Shown here: positions 24,501 to 35,560 of the stretch, one piece after another
How the letters are laid out: each line of letters starts with the position of its first letter
How positions within the stretch are numbered: the first letter of the stretch is position 1
Source of the DNA: Apostichopus japonicus
Taxonomy: Eukaryota; Echinodermata; Holothuroidea; Aspidochirotida; Stichopodidae
Length of the DNA: 64,000 nt
Direction: 5' to 3'
Assembly: GCF_037975245.1 (NCBI RefSeq)
Contig: NC_092569.1
Coordinates: 24,475,168 to 24,539,167, forward strand
Notes under the pieces: generated by a model
Seen by the model: the letters and a program-made list of their open reading frames with translations, nothing else
Database searches by the model: none
What the model was told of the DNA's origin: nothing
Made by a program: the position numbers and the translations under genes

Positions 24501-25808
24501 TTTGTAAGGCTCATACAGGTTTTTAATGCTGATATACCTTTTACTTTGTATTGGGGTTTAATAAGTGCAATTCCCCAGTGGTGGAAAAGGTCAGGTTGCC
24601 ATTGTACTGATGTTATGAACAACAATACTCTCATGTATTTTAATGCCATTCGGGCTAGCTCTATCTCTCAGCATATCTATAAAATGTATTTAAATCGTTT
24701 ATCAAAAGTTCCGACTGCAAGAGAGAAGTGGAGCTGCTCCTTTAAAGATCTGACCAAAAAAGACTGGGACAGGTTTTTTTTAAAGATTCCATACTACATT
24801 GTATTAGATGCAAAGCTCCAATACTTTCAGTTTAAATTTTTACACCGTATTATTGCAACAAATAAACTTTTAGCGTTGATGGGTAAAAATGATACAGAGG
24901 TCTGTTCCTTCTGTAACAGAGAAACTGAGAATATCGAACATCTATTTTGGGACTGTAATTTTACTGGGTCTTTCATATTAGACGTAGAGAATCGGTTGTT
25001 AAAGCAACAATTCTTCTTTTCAAACGAAATATTTTTTCCGGGTACGGAAATGGATATAGTCACCCATATAATTTTCTTATAATACACATGAAGTATTATA
25101 TATATGATTGTAAGCAAAATAAGAACTTACCAAATATTTGCGATTTTTTCTATAAATTTAAGTTTGCAATTGATGTTGAACGTTATATCCAGTGAGCTGT
25201 TTGATGAGCATAATAAGCCGCTAACTTTTGTAAGGCTCATACAGGTTTTTAATGCTGATATACCTTTTACTTTGTATTGGGGTTTAATAAGTGCAATTCC
25301 CCAGTGGTGGAAAAGGTCAGGTTGCCATTGTACTGATGTTATGAACAACAATACTCTCATGTATTTTAATGCCATTCGGGCTAGCTCTATCTCTCAGCAT
25401 ATCTATAAAATGTATTTACATCGTTTATCAAAAGTTCCGACTGCAAGAGAGAAGTGGAGTTGCTCCTTTAAAGATCTGACCAAAAAAAGACTGGGACAGG
25501 TTTTTCTTAAGATTCCATACTACATTGTATTAGATGCAAAGCTCCAATACTTTCAGTTTAAATTTTTACACCGTATTATTGCAACAAATAAACTTTTAGC
25601 GTTGATGGGTAAAAATGATACAGAGGTCTGTTCCTTCTGTAACAGAGAAACTGAGAATATCGAACATCTATTTTGGGACTGTAATTTTACTGGGTCTTTC
25701 ATATTAGACGTAGAGAATCGGTTGTTAAAGCAACAATTCTTCTTTTCAAACGAAATATTTTTTCCGGGTACGGAAATGGATATAGTAACCCATATAATTT
25801 TCTTATAA
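21541..25808 (+). pseudogene. L1/Tx1-like ORF2 (endonuclease, RT, zinc knuckle), broken
   Basis: Endonuclease blocks: LQETHS (near 21660), RGVCILLNP, GGDLNFV (near 21970), LDYFLIS (near 22160) and a shifted SDHSF. After a helical linker (22250-22610) comes the pre-RT signature NDKAPGSDGL (22930), then RT with LLNTDYKI, QQTGFLKNRF, FLVDFEKAFD, RGVRQGCPLSPYLF (near 23490) and the catalytic YADDT (near 23620). The C-terminal region ends with the knuckle CSFCNRETENIEHLFWDC. Frame changes or stops occur near 21590, 21890, 22205, 22611, 22670, 22998, 23440 and 24038, so no full protein is made. The last 719 bp is duplicated in tandem. Confidence 0.88.
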
Positions 25809-25915
25809 TACACATGAAGTATTATATATATGATTGTAAGCAAAATAAGAACTTACCAAATATTTGCGATTTTTTCTATAAATTTAAGTTTGCAATTGAT
25901 GTTGAACGTTATATC
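24471..25915 (+). repeat. 719-bp tandem duplication inside LINE ORF2
   Basis: Copy 1 is 24471-25189 and copy 2 is 25197-25915, offset 726 bp, joined by CAGTGAG at 25190-25196. The text before copy 1 (TAGTGAC) resembles the junction (CAGTGAG), so AGTGA could be the microhomology. The copies are nearly identical. In copy 2 an extra A in the A-run near 25490 and a lost A 20-25 bp later cancel out, changing KKDWDRFF to KKRLGQVF while keeping frame. The shared antisense frames 24827-25117 and 25553-25843 are shadows. Confidence 0.95.
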
Positions 25916-26133
25916 AATTCAAAATCAAGTAAGTGTAAGAAAGATAAAGTAAGTTATATTCAATTACAACATGCATTTTCTGAATGCCCAGAGTTGTTCC
26001 GTTCTTGAAATTTCATTAAAATATGTTCTATGCAAGAATTGTAGGATGTGATTATAATTATAACAATATGTATATGCTATATTAAAATATAAAATATGCT
26101 GAATAAATGGAGAAAAAAAAAAGATTAATATTA

Positions 26134-26990
26134 AACTAAAAGCAGAACTTTTTTACATAATAATGACAAGGTATGCCATTCCATATTTGCATATCCAGTA
26201 ACAGTAGAAGAAGTTTTAAAAGTTGCTCACACAAATGTGAAACCAAACAAAGCAGCAGGCTATGATGACTTTAAGCCAGGTATTATCAAACAAGTTATCC
26301 CATACATTATAAAGCCTTTAACTCATCTCTGCCATATTTCTTTTAACACCGGCATTTTCCGGATAAGCTTAAAATAGCAAAAGTAAAACCAATCTTTAAA
26401 AAAGGAGACCCCAGTCATTTTGAGAATTACCTCCCTATATCTTTATTGTCAGTCTTTTAAAAAATTATTGAACGATTAATGTTTAATCGTATATACAGTT
26501 TTCTATGTAAATATAATATTCTTAATAACGAGCAGTACGGATTTCGTCCCGTGACCATTCTACAGAATTAGTTTTAGCAGATGCAGTCAACAATATTTAT
26601 AGTAGTCTTGATAAGAATAATACCTGTGTAGGCGTATTTCTCGACCTATCCAAAGCTTTTGACACCATCGGTCACAAAATATTACTAAGTAAATTATCTT
26701 TTTATGGTATCAGAGGAACAACCCTAAATTGGCTAGATAGTTATCTTTCAAATAGGTACCAGTACACTTTATATAAAAAATTTAAATCTGAACTTGCTAA
26801 AATCGTTTGCGGAGTTCCTCGGGGTTCTATACTAGGTCCACTACTATTTATATTTTATGTCAATGATATCGTTAATGTCTCCGATATTGCTAAAACAATA
26901 TTATTTGCCGACGACACAAATATTTTCTTCGATTCCCAAAATCTACTCTCATCACATTAAACTGTTTCTACTGAACACAATTAAATACAA
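26134..26990 (+). mobile_element. CR1/Jockey-type LINE ORF2, 3' half (reverse transcriptase)
   Basis: Continuation of the interrupted LINE after the nested insertion. RT blocks appear over mixed frames: KPNKAAGYDD (near 26245), PIFKKGDPSHFENY, LNNEQYGFRP, VFLDLSKAFDT (near 26640), GVPRGSILGPLLF (near 26810) and FADDTNIFF (near 26910). It has a stop near 26459 and small deletions. It stops abruptly soon after the catalytic box, at 'cacaattaaatacaaatac', without the thumb and C-terminal region, so the element is also 3' deleted. Confidence 0.87.
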
Positions 26991-29100
26991 ATACAAATCC
27001 TGACCATGGCCTCAATATCTAGTGAATATCATGGGAAAAAAAGATAAAATATAAATTAAACAAACTACATTTTATGTGAAATATATTAAGAAAACGATTT
27101 AATGAATTAATAAAGAAACACTTACACCGTCAATTATGTTACTACTTGTAAAGGGAAAGCAATCAGTCTCCTTTTAACTATTACAGACTATTTTACTGTG
27201 CCTTCACGACAAGAAAGCCATCCACTTATTTATTTACCTATAGGGACCAATTTCCTCATATTTTCAAACTTCTCTCTTGCATCGCAATATTGTACATACA
27301 GATCTGGTATTACAAACCACCACTCCACAACTTTACTAGACCTAAATCAAAGTGTGACTTAAAGTTTGCAGGAACCAATCTAATTCACTAAGTTGTTCTT
27401 TGTTAGTTTTTGTAAATAAAGGATTAATAAATTAGGCAATTAATTAAAGATAACTTTCCCAAGATAAATGTTAAGTTAACTTACATGTCACTTTTGCCAC
27501 CAGCTAGCTAAGATTTGATATCACCAACTAAGTATTTTTTTGTCTAGGGTAATGTTGGACCTACACTACTCGAAAGACATTTAGACACTTGTTAAGTTAA
27601 AGTTATTATGTTGTTTCAGTTTGACATGTTTACATGCGTGTACTGTTGGGACATTTTGGCATGTTATATACATGCGACATGTCATTACGTTGCTGTCTAA
27701 CAGACCTGGGACGTGACGATTATGTTTTCGTCGGCCGAATGCTCATAGCCCAACGTTTAACGATGTTTCCGTAAACCTTCCTCGAATGTTATAGAAACTT
27801 TGATTAGCTATCACTTTCAATCCGACTTGTTCTACCAAGTTGGGCGTAAATGGGCCCAGGTATTCGTTCTACGTCAGAGATATGTTGCAGCGTCGAAGGC
27901 GCTGGGCACCTTGACGTCTTACTGTATTTTTTGTTTGTAAAAGGAATACTTTTTATGCGCAACAGATGCGGTACATCGTAATTACATATAAATGTCGATA
28001 GTTCTCTAACCCCTAATCCATATTTCTTAATTTTGCCTGAATTTTTGTTTCATTCTACCCTAACGGTTCTTCATCTGTACCACGAAAGAAAAACTCAATA
28101 TCTGAAAAATACCGCAAATCAGTTTCACGGAAGGAACATCCAAGTCAAACGAATTCTCCTCGCCTAACCGCGCAAGTTATCTTTAGCATCAAGTGGTTAT
28201 ACACCGACACGCTGCAAAGACATAAAGTTGCCGGAGGTTTACGATTAAAGACGCGCGCATGAACTGGTTCTACCTTTTTATTCTTAAGAAGTCATCGACT
28301 TATGGCGTTCGACACTTTACAAAATCTTTGTTTGTCTTGGATGTTCGTCAAAATTGTTTGGTTTGGTGTAAGTTTTCCTCTAACCTTTCACCTGTCGATG
28401 ATGTTTGACCTCAGTTACTATTTCAATCACTTATTTTGATAGTACTTGGACTTCCAATTATACCTGGTTGAAGGTTTTTTGTCAATTCAATATTTCAGTA
28501 TTTCCCTTTGGATATTAACCAAAAACATTTTTCTTCACTCAATTTGACCTCGCACGTTTGGCCTTTCGTTCTGACGGTATGCGACATGTGGTACCTTCAT
28601 ACTAAGTTTAAAGAAATCTGGTCAGTCATTCAGAAGGAGTTTTTGGCACAAAATTGTAGAGCAATGTTCCAACTGCTTTCCTTCATCAGCCTTCCCCATC
28701 CCCAACCCAAGCCATGAGTAGCTTGCAACTACGTCACTGCATATACGGCAGCAAATTACTTTTTTGCAGCTTCAAAAATTGGAAAAACACTCTCTCTTTA
28801 CGTAGATTATGAATTATGCGAACAAGCACACTGCTCCTGTAAGGGCACTGTTGCGAGAGAATGCTGATAGTCTACAACAAGGAATAGCATAAAATCAATC
28901 TTGCAGCGACAGTGATTTTTATGTAGCCAGTTCACCGGCCTCAAGACTTAATAACTTCCCCATTCCCATGGCAACGTTGAAAGATTACCTATATATCTAA
29001 ACAATTGTTAAAATGTCTGGACCCGAGTGCTACAGCACTGACAACACACAAACATAACTATGGAATTTTAATTCTGTTTCCCTACTTTACTTTTGGATTT
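26991..29100. other. Intergenic or gene B 5' region, no gene recognised
   Basis: No convincing exon or element is seen up to the acceptor-like poly-T tract at 29103-29116 before the gene B start codon. If gene B has an upstream 5' UTR exon, all of this is intron. Confidence 0.5.
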
Positions 29101-29124
29101 TAATTTTTTTTTTTTAGGTACCGT

Positions 29125-29191
29125 ATGGGAAATCAACGCTTGGTCTGGAGTTTAGTGGTTACACTAACTATCTCGATTCAGTCATCCCACG
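29125..29191 (+). CDS. Gene B exon 1: signal peptide
   Basis: ATG at 29125 opens MGNQRLVWSLVVTLTISIQS, a short basic start followed by a hydrophobic core, then SSH before a phase-1 donor (G|GTAAGT at 29192). This is a textbook secretory signal exon of an Ig receptor and has the same design as the gene C signal exon at 42385. A poly-T tract plus AG directly upstream suggests that a 5' UTR intron ends at 29116. The split codon joins to the Ig exon at 30559 to give Glu. The mature protein would start near this junction. Confidence 0.75.
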
Positions 29192-30558
29192 GTAAGTCTG
29201 ATGGAAAGGTCTCACAGACAAAAAGTTCATTGTACATATGTTACATGACTTACATGACTATGACATGACTTTTTTTCAGTGCTCCAGTAGCATCGAAAAG
29301 GGGTTTAATTTCATTAGATTTACTCATTCTTCTTCCCTCAGATTAGTGTGATTAAGATGTAAAACTGATTAAGTTCAACCAATTGTAAAGTAAGTTGCAT
29401 CACATGTAGAATGTAAAACGCTAGCAATATAACTTATTATAATAGTGATAATTCAAATCAGAGCTAATAGACTCGATACAGAATTACAATGATGGGATAT
29501 GTCGAACAACAACACACCTACAAAAATATTAATTTGGTGCCAATTCAAATTACGGCCAAGAAATATCCAAGTATAAACAACGGACACCGTCTAGACATTG
29601 AGCATGTGCGATTATAATGTGAACAAGTGCGTCTATAATTGAACATGTGTGTCTAGAATTAGAAAATGTTTGGTTAACTTGTAATTGTTCTAGAACAATT
29701 GAATGTAGGTAAAAAGAAAAAACAATTTTTTAAATATAATTTATTTAGATTTGAGGCATGAGAATACACGAGTGGCCGTGCACGTTCCCGTTGATACAAC
29801 AAATCAGTATTAAGGAGTTAACAAATTACATGAAATATACTCATGACATTATGTTCAACGAGTTAAAGATTTCTTGTGAATGAAAGCACATCTATGGGAC
29901 ACATCCCAGCCATTTGGAAGGGCTTTGTGGAATAGCTTGTCCCCCAGTACTGTGCTATACTGCTCAGTGGGTTTTGCCCAGCATCCTGTTGCTTTCATCG
30001 ATGGATCTTTTCTCCTATGCAACCCTCTGTATTTTCAGTCACATTGTGAGTCCTTTAGTTCGAACATGTTTGCATTCCTGTCACTATAGAAAAGGGGAGG
30101 CGAAAAGAAAAAAGGCCTTCGTTCTGCATATATTTACTTTGCATTTCTCTTGGGCGGAGCCGTTGACTTATAACGAAATATCTTAGATACATGTGAACAG
30201 CTATTAACAGATTAAGCAGCTGCGGGAAACGGTAAGAAGTAGATTAAACGGATCTCATGAATCGTTTCTCCTCTTCTGTCCGTGATTTCTCTCACATTCA
30301 ATCCTGGGTGCAAATTCACATTTTGTGATGCCATCTTAAAAGCAGTTAATGTCGTGTATGCCCATCAATTTCATAGAACTGAATTTCTAACTTGCTCTGC
30401 AATAAGCGTTGCCGTTTTCCTCGCTTCTTACTTGGAACCCTAATCTATATTAAAGCTGTGATTGGTACATTATGAGATTTCAAGATGTCACTGACGATGT
30501 ATTCTCACTCTATTTCAATGTATTTCTCATCTAAAATTTCAAATCTTAGTGTTTGCAG

Positions 30559-30867
30559 AGAATCATTGCGCATCTTCCCAGCATGGCTACCTCGGAAAAG
30601 AAGGCATCATTAGTTGCAACATCGATCAAGGCATAGACAAAGTATATTGGTTTAATGAAACTGACGGCTACGACTATTCATTTATAAGAATGGAGGACGG
30701 ACATATAAGTGGATCTGGTTACAAAAGCAATGAATACAACATATCACAAAATGGATCCCTTGTTATCAGGAATGTACAGTGCAAACATCAACAATCGTAC
30801 CAAGTCACATTTCAAATTTCTGTCAATGAATCCGAAGTCAACTTGCGTGTTAACTTTATTGTTATTG
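30559..30867 (+). CDS. Gene B exon 2: Ig-like domain
   Basis: A 309-nt phase 1-1 exon with acceptor TGTTTGCAG and donor G|GTGAGT. It encodes one Ig-like domain of about 103 residues. Landmarks are HCASSQHGYLGKEGIISC (two Cys 16 apart), VYWF (strand C Trp), SGSGYKSNEYNISQ, NGSLVIRNVQ (strand E) and SYQV, where a canonical Ig F strand would have Y-X-C. The F-strand Cys is therefore missing and the N-terminal Cys is the likely partner of the B-strand Cys. N-glycosylation sequons include NET, NIS, NGS and NES. The ligand is unknown. The fold is inferred from the E/F strand pattern and shared with 50809 and 52763. Confidence 0.8.
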
Positions 30868-30909
30868 GTGAGTAATTGTCAAGTTATTAATTACTTACAA
30901 TATAATTTT

Positions 30910-30950
30910 ACATATATATATATATATACATATATTTATATATATATATC

Positions 30951-30982
<32 letters not shown>

Positions 30983-31004
30983 TATAAATAAATATATATA
31001 TATA
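30910..31004. repeat. (TA)n tract in gene B intron 2
   Basis: Interrupted TA run starting about 40 bp after the Ig exon donor. It inserts into text that is continuous in the paralogous intron near 1195-1215. Confidence 0.95.
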
Positions 31005-31158
31005 ATTTGGTGTCTACTTCTAAAGTGTATGTGAAATTATAATGATGCATAGCATAACACATAATTTGACAACCGAGAATCAAAAAATACGTTTACTGTT
31101 TTTAATGTTAGTTAAATAGTAAATTCTCATCGCTATCCGCCATCACTCACAATTGCAG

Positions 31159-31233
31159 ATACTGATAATTCATGCAATGTGACCACAGAGCCCCAATTTA
31201 CTACTTCATACACAACGGAAACTACCAAACCAG
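31159..31233 (+). CDS. Gene B stalk exon 1, Thr-rich
   Basis: A 75-nt phase 1-1 exon with acceptor ACAATTGCAG and donor CCAG|GTAAG. It encodes about 25 residues, starting DTDNSCNVTTEPQF and then Thr-rich with TTSYTTETTKP, a likely mucin-like stalk with one free Cys that could make a dimer, and an NVT sequon. Paralogous exons are at 1432 (decayed), 34350 (deleted) and 54374/56473 (split by a transposon), so gene B keeps the only intact copy in this window. Confidence 0.75.
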
Positions 31234-31738
31234 GTAAGATCAAATATGACCTTATACCGAAATTGGAAGTGTGCAGCAGTTTATTGAATGCTCTTCTTTT
31301 AAAGTAATGATGTTTGATGAAGTTGGGGCTGGGTTCCTCCTCCGGAAGAAAAAGTGAAAAGTTGTAGGTCAAATAGGCATATTTAGACTATAAATTATGT
31401 CGGTATAAGTAGCCATAAAACGTTATTATAACACTAATCAAATAAAAGGAATGTAGCAACACTTGCACCTAGATTTCTTAATAATATTTACCCGTATCAT
31501 GTAAAGAAATTATATGTTAAATATTCGATATGTTTCCACAATATATGCAATGTGATATACCGTACTAGATATTCTGTAAACCAGCGGTAAACCACGAACT
31601 AGCCAATGTTTTTAGCATTCGGTCTTGACCAATTGATTTTCACGATAAAGCGCAGTACAGTTTTACTTTGTAACTTTTTCTGTCGGCATTCAGTAAGGCC
31701 TAAACTAATGTTAAAGTTTTCAGCGATTTCGGAAACGA

Positions 31739-31893
31739 CGGATCTGGTAACAAAAGCATGGAATACGACATATTAAAAAATGGATCCCTTGTTATCAGGA
31801 ATGTTCAGTACAAACATCAACAATCGCACAAAGTCACATTTCAAATTTCTTCCAATGAATTTCTTGATTTGCGTGTTAACTTTTCTGTCATTG
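31739..31893 (+). pseudogene. Half Ig exon fused to TM-exon intron
   Basis: The 3' half of an Ig exon, from GSGNKSMEYD through NGSLVIRNVQ to a good donor G|GTGAGT at 31894, closest to gene B's own Ig exon. Its 5' half, with both Cys and the Trp, is absent. Upstream the sequence switches, at 'gaaacgacggatctgg', to the intron that elsewhere precedes the TM exon (compare 1990-2030). There is no acceptor in phase at the junction, so it is probably not used. It is a product of unequal recombination. Confidence 0.75.
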
Positions 31894-32089
31894 GTGAGTT
31901 ATTGTCAAGTTCATATAAACTGTACATCCATGATCAGAATGGTGCCAAGAATCGCCTGAATTAATATAACACCACACAAAGTAATACAAAATGATCTCCT
32001 AAACACGTAATTTAAGCAAGTAAAGAGAATTCAATCTTTAAGAGTGCTCAGGGTGACCACTTCAAGCTGTTCTGATGAAAGTTAGCTCT

Positions 32090-32982
32090 GATAGAGTGAA
32101 ATCACTCTCTTGTTAGACATTAATATACATGAAGTCATTCTTTGATAAGAGTGACTTTAACTTCTTTAGTCAGTAATGATCATCTTAAAAACACAAAGAA
32201 CGAATTCTCATTTCTCGAAATAATGGTGTGTACATCCCCTATGATTGTTACTTGTATTTATGTGCCATTCAAGCTTAAATACAATGTTTATATTTCCATT
32301 TCCATGTAAAGCGAAATCTACCAAAACAGTAAGGTAAAAATTAAACTTCTGCCTGACTGAAAGTATAGTAACTTTATTAGTTCTTAGACTTTAAAACAAA
32401 TCCTTTGAATATACCAATTAATGGATCGGGTCATCGTAAGAGACGTCTGTATGCTTGTCCGAAATATCAAAAAAACCTTCGGCCAACATAGTCAACTGTA
32501 ATTGCCGAAATGTTGTGCCAAGGTGCTGGTGCTCCTAGGCGAACAGTTAGGCCTACAGTCATTTAAGGCTGGGCCAACATATTGCCTATAATATATTATT
32601 CACAAGTAATGGGAATTCAATCTTAAAGAGTGTTCAGGGTGACCACTATAAGCTGTTCTGAGTAAAAAATAGCTCTGAAAGAGTAAAATCATTCACTTTT
32701 GTTAGACATGAAGTCACCCCCCCCCCCCCTCTGATAAGAGCGACTTCCAGTTCTTTAGTATATTTAGGTCATCTAGAACACAACAAAAAAACGAATTCGC
32801 ATTCTTTGAATGTATGGTGTGTACAACCCATAAGAATGTATCTCGCCTTTAATTACCTGTCACATATAAATACATACTTTTTTTATTTGCGTGTACATTT
32901 AAACCGAAAGGTCCGACGACTTCAAACAGCGGTAGCACGTTACCAAGTGAAGTGACCAGTATTGTACAATCTACCAAAGAAG
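32090..32982. repeat. Receptor-intron block, copy of 1-880
   Basis: The second copy of the left-edge block. The differences from copy 1 are small indels, a longer C-run at 32718-32728, and a (AT)n expansion just past its end. It carries a stalk exon at its 3' end. Confidence 0.8.
32911..32982 (+). CDS. Gene B stalk exon 2, Ser/Thr-rich
   Basis: A 72-nt phase 1-1 exon encoding GPTTSNSGSTLPSEVTSIVQ and then STKE, the counterpart of gene A's 809-880. The acceptor is AACCGAAAG, which is weak as it lacks a clear pyrimidine tract next to AG. The donor is G|GTAAGG. A (AT)n run starts only 10 bp past the donor. It extends the stalk; no Cys or glycosylation sequon beyond Ser/Thr sites. The weak acceptor is the main doubt. 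Confidence 0.55.
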
Positions 32983-32988
32983 GTAAGG

Positions 32989-32992
<4 letters not shown>

Positions 32993-33037
<45 letters not shown>
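32993..33037. repeat. (AT)n tract next to splice donor
   Basis: AT run inserted right after the stalk-exon donor. The paralogous intron at 890-900 has no such run, so the expansion is specific to this copy. Confidence 0.95.
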
Positions 33038-33041
<4 letters not shown>

Positions 33042-33279
33042 TTTCATGTTCCTTCCCACCATGTTCCATTCGGCTGAAAGGCATATATTTTATTTGTATT
33101 CATATATGTCTCACATTGATAAGAGAAACACGCCAAAGAGGTCAAGATTCAATGTTAATAGCAGAGACAGTACATAAGACAAATACTTGACGATTTCTAC
33201 TAACTTTAATTGATCAAGGATGTTCCAATACCTGAATCCTTGAGTTTTAACAACAGGTGTATGCTAGTCCCATATAGCA

Positions 33280-33500
33280 TAAACACTTAGGGCCAACATT
33301 GTCAAAATTGATTTGAAATGTTGGGCCACGGATTGCTGTATGGCGACTGCTCGTAGGGAAAAGTTGGGCACACAGTTGGTTCCAATGCTTAGCCAATATT
33401 TTGACTATTATATATTTTTGGACAAACGTTGGCAGATGGTTGGGTTAACGGCTGGACCAATTGTTGGATGTACGTTTCCTGCTTTTAGATTACCATGTGA
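33280..33500. repeat. Degenerate TTGG/CCAA-rich repeat
   Basis: Clusters of GTTGG, GGACCAA and CCAATGC-type words in both orientations suggest an old minisatellite with a palindromic core. Similar but sparser text lies at 380-470 and 32470-32580. No gene is seen from 33040 to 34349. Confidence 0.35.
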
Positions 33501-34349
33501 ACCATATCTTTCAGTAAAGATATGTTAAACGTTCTTGTAGGTTCACCATCAACGGAAGAGCAAAACGTTTTCTCCTGTAGTTCTTTCACAGAAATGAGAT
33601 GTCCTTGCATGCTTGATATCTTGATTTATTACCATCTGTCGATTAGGTTAAGGATAGTTGGATAGCTCAAAGCAAACAAGACCGGTTTATGCACTGTACG
33701 TAAAGACAATTTGCAGAATTTCTACAAGACTTTAAACATTGATATCACAACCTGACATAACCAGATCAACAGATTATATATGTTCAGATCATAATTAACT
33801 AAGAATATTGAAAAATATCAGAAATTAACCAAAGACACCTCACATTTTCTTTGACCTTTAAAAACAAACTTTGACCTCCTACAAATAAGATTTTGAAAAC
33901 TTGTCGACATAAGCCATCTAACATTGAACTTTAAAACTATGAAAGACTAGCTGAAGTATCTCGTTCCAGTTGGAAATCATGTAATGTGACAAAGGACCCT
34001 CTTGAAATTGTCTTATACCTTTCAAAATCAATTTTCACAGCTTCATCTGCAAAATGTGCATTCCTATGTAATGTCCAGATCTTGGAAATTTAAGCACCAC
34101 TGTTAAAAAACATTTATTGTCTACTTTGGAAAGTGTATGTGACATTGTAATGATGATATGTAATAACGACGGTGTTCAATTGTGCCAGTGAGTTACAACC
34201 CGTTTGCTTAATGTTCGTGTTCAAAAGGCGTAAAATAAACATAGTATCACACATAATTTTACAACCGAGAATCAAAAATACGTTTACTGTTTTTAATGTT
34301 AGTTAAATAGTAAATTCTCATCGCTATCCGCCATCACTCATAATTGCAG

Positions 34350-34363
34350 AGACTGATAATTCA
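34350..34363 (+). pseudogene. Stalk exon remnant with deletion
   Basis: The acceptor and first codons of the DTDNS stalk exon (AATTGCAG|AGACTGATAATTCAC) are present, but the sequence jumps directly to intron text that lies about 260-300 bp further on in paralogues ('aaagaaattatatgtta'). The exon body and donor are deleted. Confidence 0.65.
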
Positions 34364-34578
34364 CATATTTAAAGAAATTATATGTTAGATATTTGATATG
34401 GTGCCACAATATATATGATGTGATATACCGTATACAGCCTGTTCGTGTGCGAAAGGCGCAAAATAAACATATACTCACAAATCATTATAAAGACTAGAAA
34501 CGAAATTACGTACTTAATGAAATTTTAAGGAATGTAATAAATGTTCATTGCTATACGCCTATACACTCTTAATTGCAG

Positions 34579-34608
34579 AGATCGAGCACTCACCGAATGA
34601 TAAACCAG
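34579..34608 (+). CDS. Gene B stalk micro-exon
   Basis: A 30-nt phase 1-1 exon encoding (E)IEHSPNDKP, with acceptor TTAATTGCAG and donor CCAG|GTAAG, both matching the other stalk exons. It probably derives from the same exon family by internal deletion. In frame it links stalk exon 2 to the TM exon. At this size its use is uncertain. Confidence 0.5.
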
Positions 34609-34864
34609 GTAAGAAAAAATATGAACTTATACCAAATTTGGAATTTATATCAATTTATTGATTGCTCTCCTTTTAAATTATGAAAAATATTAGTGATGTC
34701 ATTACAGGCCTCTATACGGCGACAGAGATAATTTTATTTTTCCGAAAGCATAATTAATATTATATGCATAATTAGAATATCGTTACTCCAGTAACTTCTA
34801 ATGAATTCAGGCAATTTATCTTACTGTAGCAGAAATAATATCATTTATAAAAAAAAGTTAAATG

Positions 34865-35140
34865 TTCATTCCTTAAAAAGAATTGCTTGCATTCTTTCCC
34901 ATCATGTTGAGTAATATATTTCTTTACGGAGGTTAGGGCGTTACCAAAACTGTTGAAAACACCAAGGAAACATGTGGAACAAATTCTTTCTATTTACAAT
35001 TGTTATAATTATTCATTCCTTAAAATAAATTCCTTGCATTCTTTCTCATCATGTTGAGTAGTTTATTGCTTGAGAGAGGTGTGGTCGTTGCCAAAGCGAA
35101 ACCAAGGAAACATGTAGCACAAATTCGTTCTATTCGTCAT
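34865..35140. repeat. Tandem duplication, about 147-bp unit
   Basis: The block from 34865 ('ttcattcctt') recurs from 35012, with shared text on CATCATGTTGAGTA and ACCAAGGAAACATGT. It lies in a gene B intron with no other function visible. Confidence 0.8.
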
Positions 35141-35524
35141 CAAACGTGATAAGTGATTTTATTAGGTATTTGATAGGACAATTTACACATAAGCTGCCAA
35201 TAAATAAAACGAAAAGCGATCGTAAAAGGAAAGATCGGGAACGTTGGGTAGTAATTCTCTAGACTCTATCACGCTACATATGCGTTTACTATCTTGAGTG
35301 ACAACACTTTCTGGCTATACGGCAATACATCAAAATACCTTTGATAACAAAAAACTTAAAGAGCGACACCGCTTTTTTATTTGCAAATCAAATCCTTACG
35401 AAAAGTATGTGATATTAGTATTAATACCCATCACTTGAACACTTAATTTAAGGAAGTGCTTCTTTAAGTTGCTAACATTTGTAGTTAAGACTTTAACTGC
35501 TCGTGATGTATTGGCATGATACAG

Positions 35525-35560
35525 ATGCTACTACTGTACCTACTACTACACTTCGTCCAG
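35525..35560 (+). pseudogene. Possible old Thr-rich stalk exon without donor
   Basis: After GATACAG the phase-1 reading is DATTVPTTTLRP, like a stalk exon ending in CCAG, but the next bases are CACATA and not GT. It is therefore probably a dead exon. The similarity is short. Confidence 0.35.

Larger units (their letters stand above)
20224..26124 (+). mobile_element. L1/Tx1-like LINE nested in the CR1/Jockey-type LINE
   Basis: A near full-length L1-group element of about 5.9 kb. It is flanked by the 9-bp direct repeat TTAATATTA at 20215-20223 and 26125-26133, a convincing target-site duplication. It has a 5' UTR of roughly 130-230 bp, ORF1 (20458-21153), a 387-bp gap, ORF2 with APE endonuclease, RT and CCHC-like knuckle, and a 3' UTR ending in AATAAATGG plus poly-A at about 26113-26122. 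It carries multiple frameshifts and stops and an internal 719-bp tandem duplication. The nest dates it after the outer LINE. Confidence 0.9.

Noticed and set aside
24827-25843. Antisense frames repeated at 24827-25117 and 25553-25843
   Set aside because: They are identical only because the DNA is duplicated. The sense strand is LINE ORF2.
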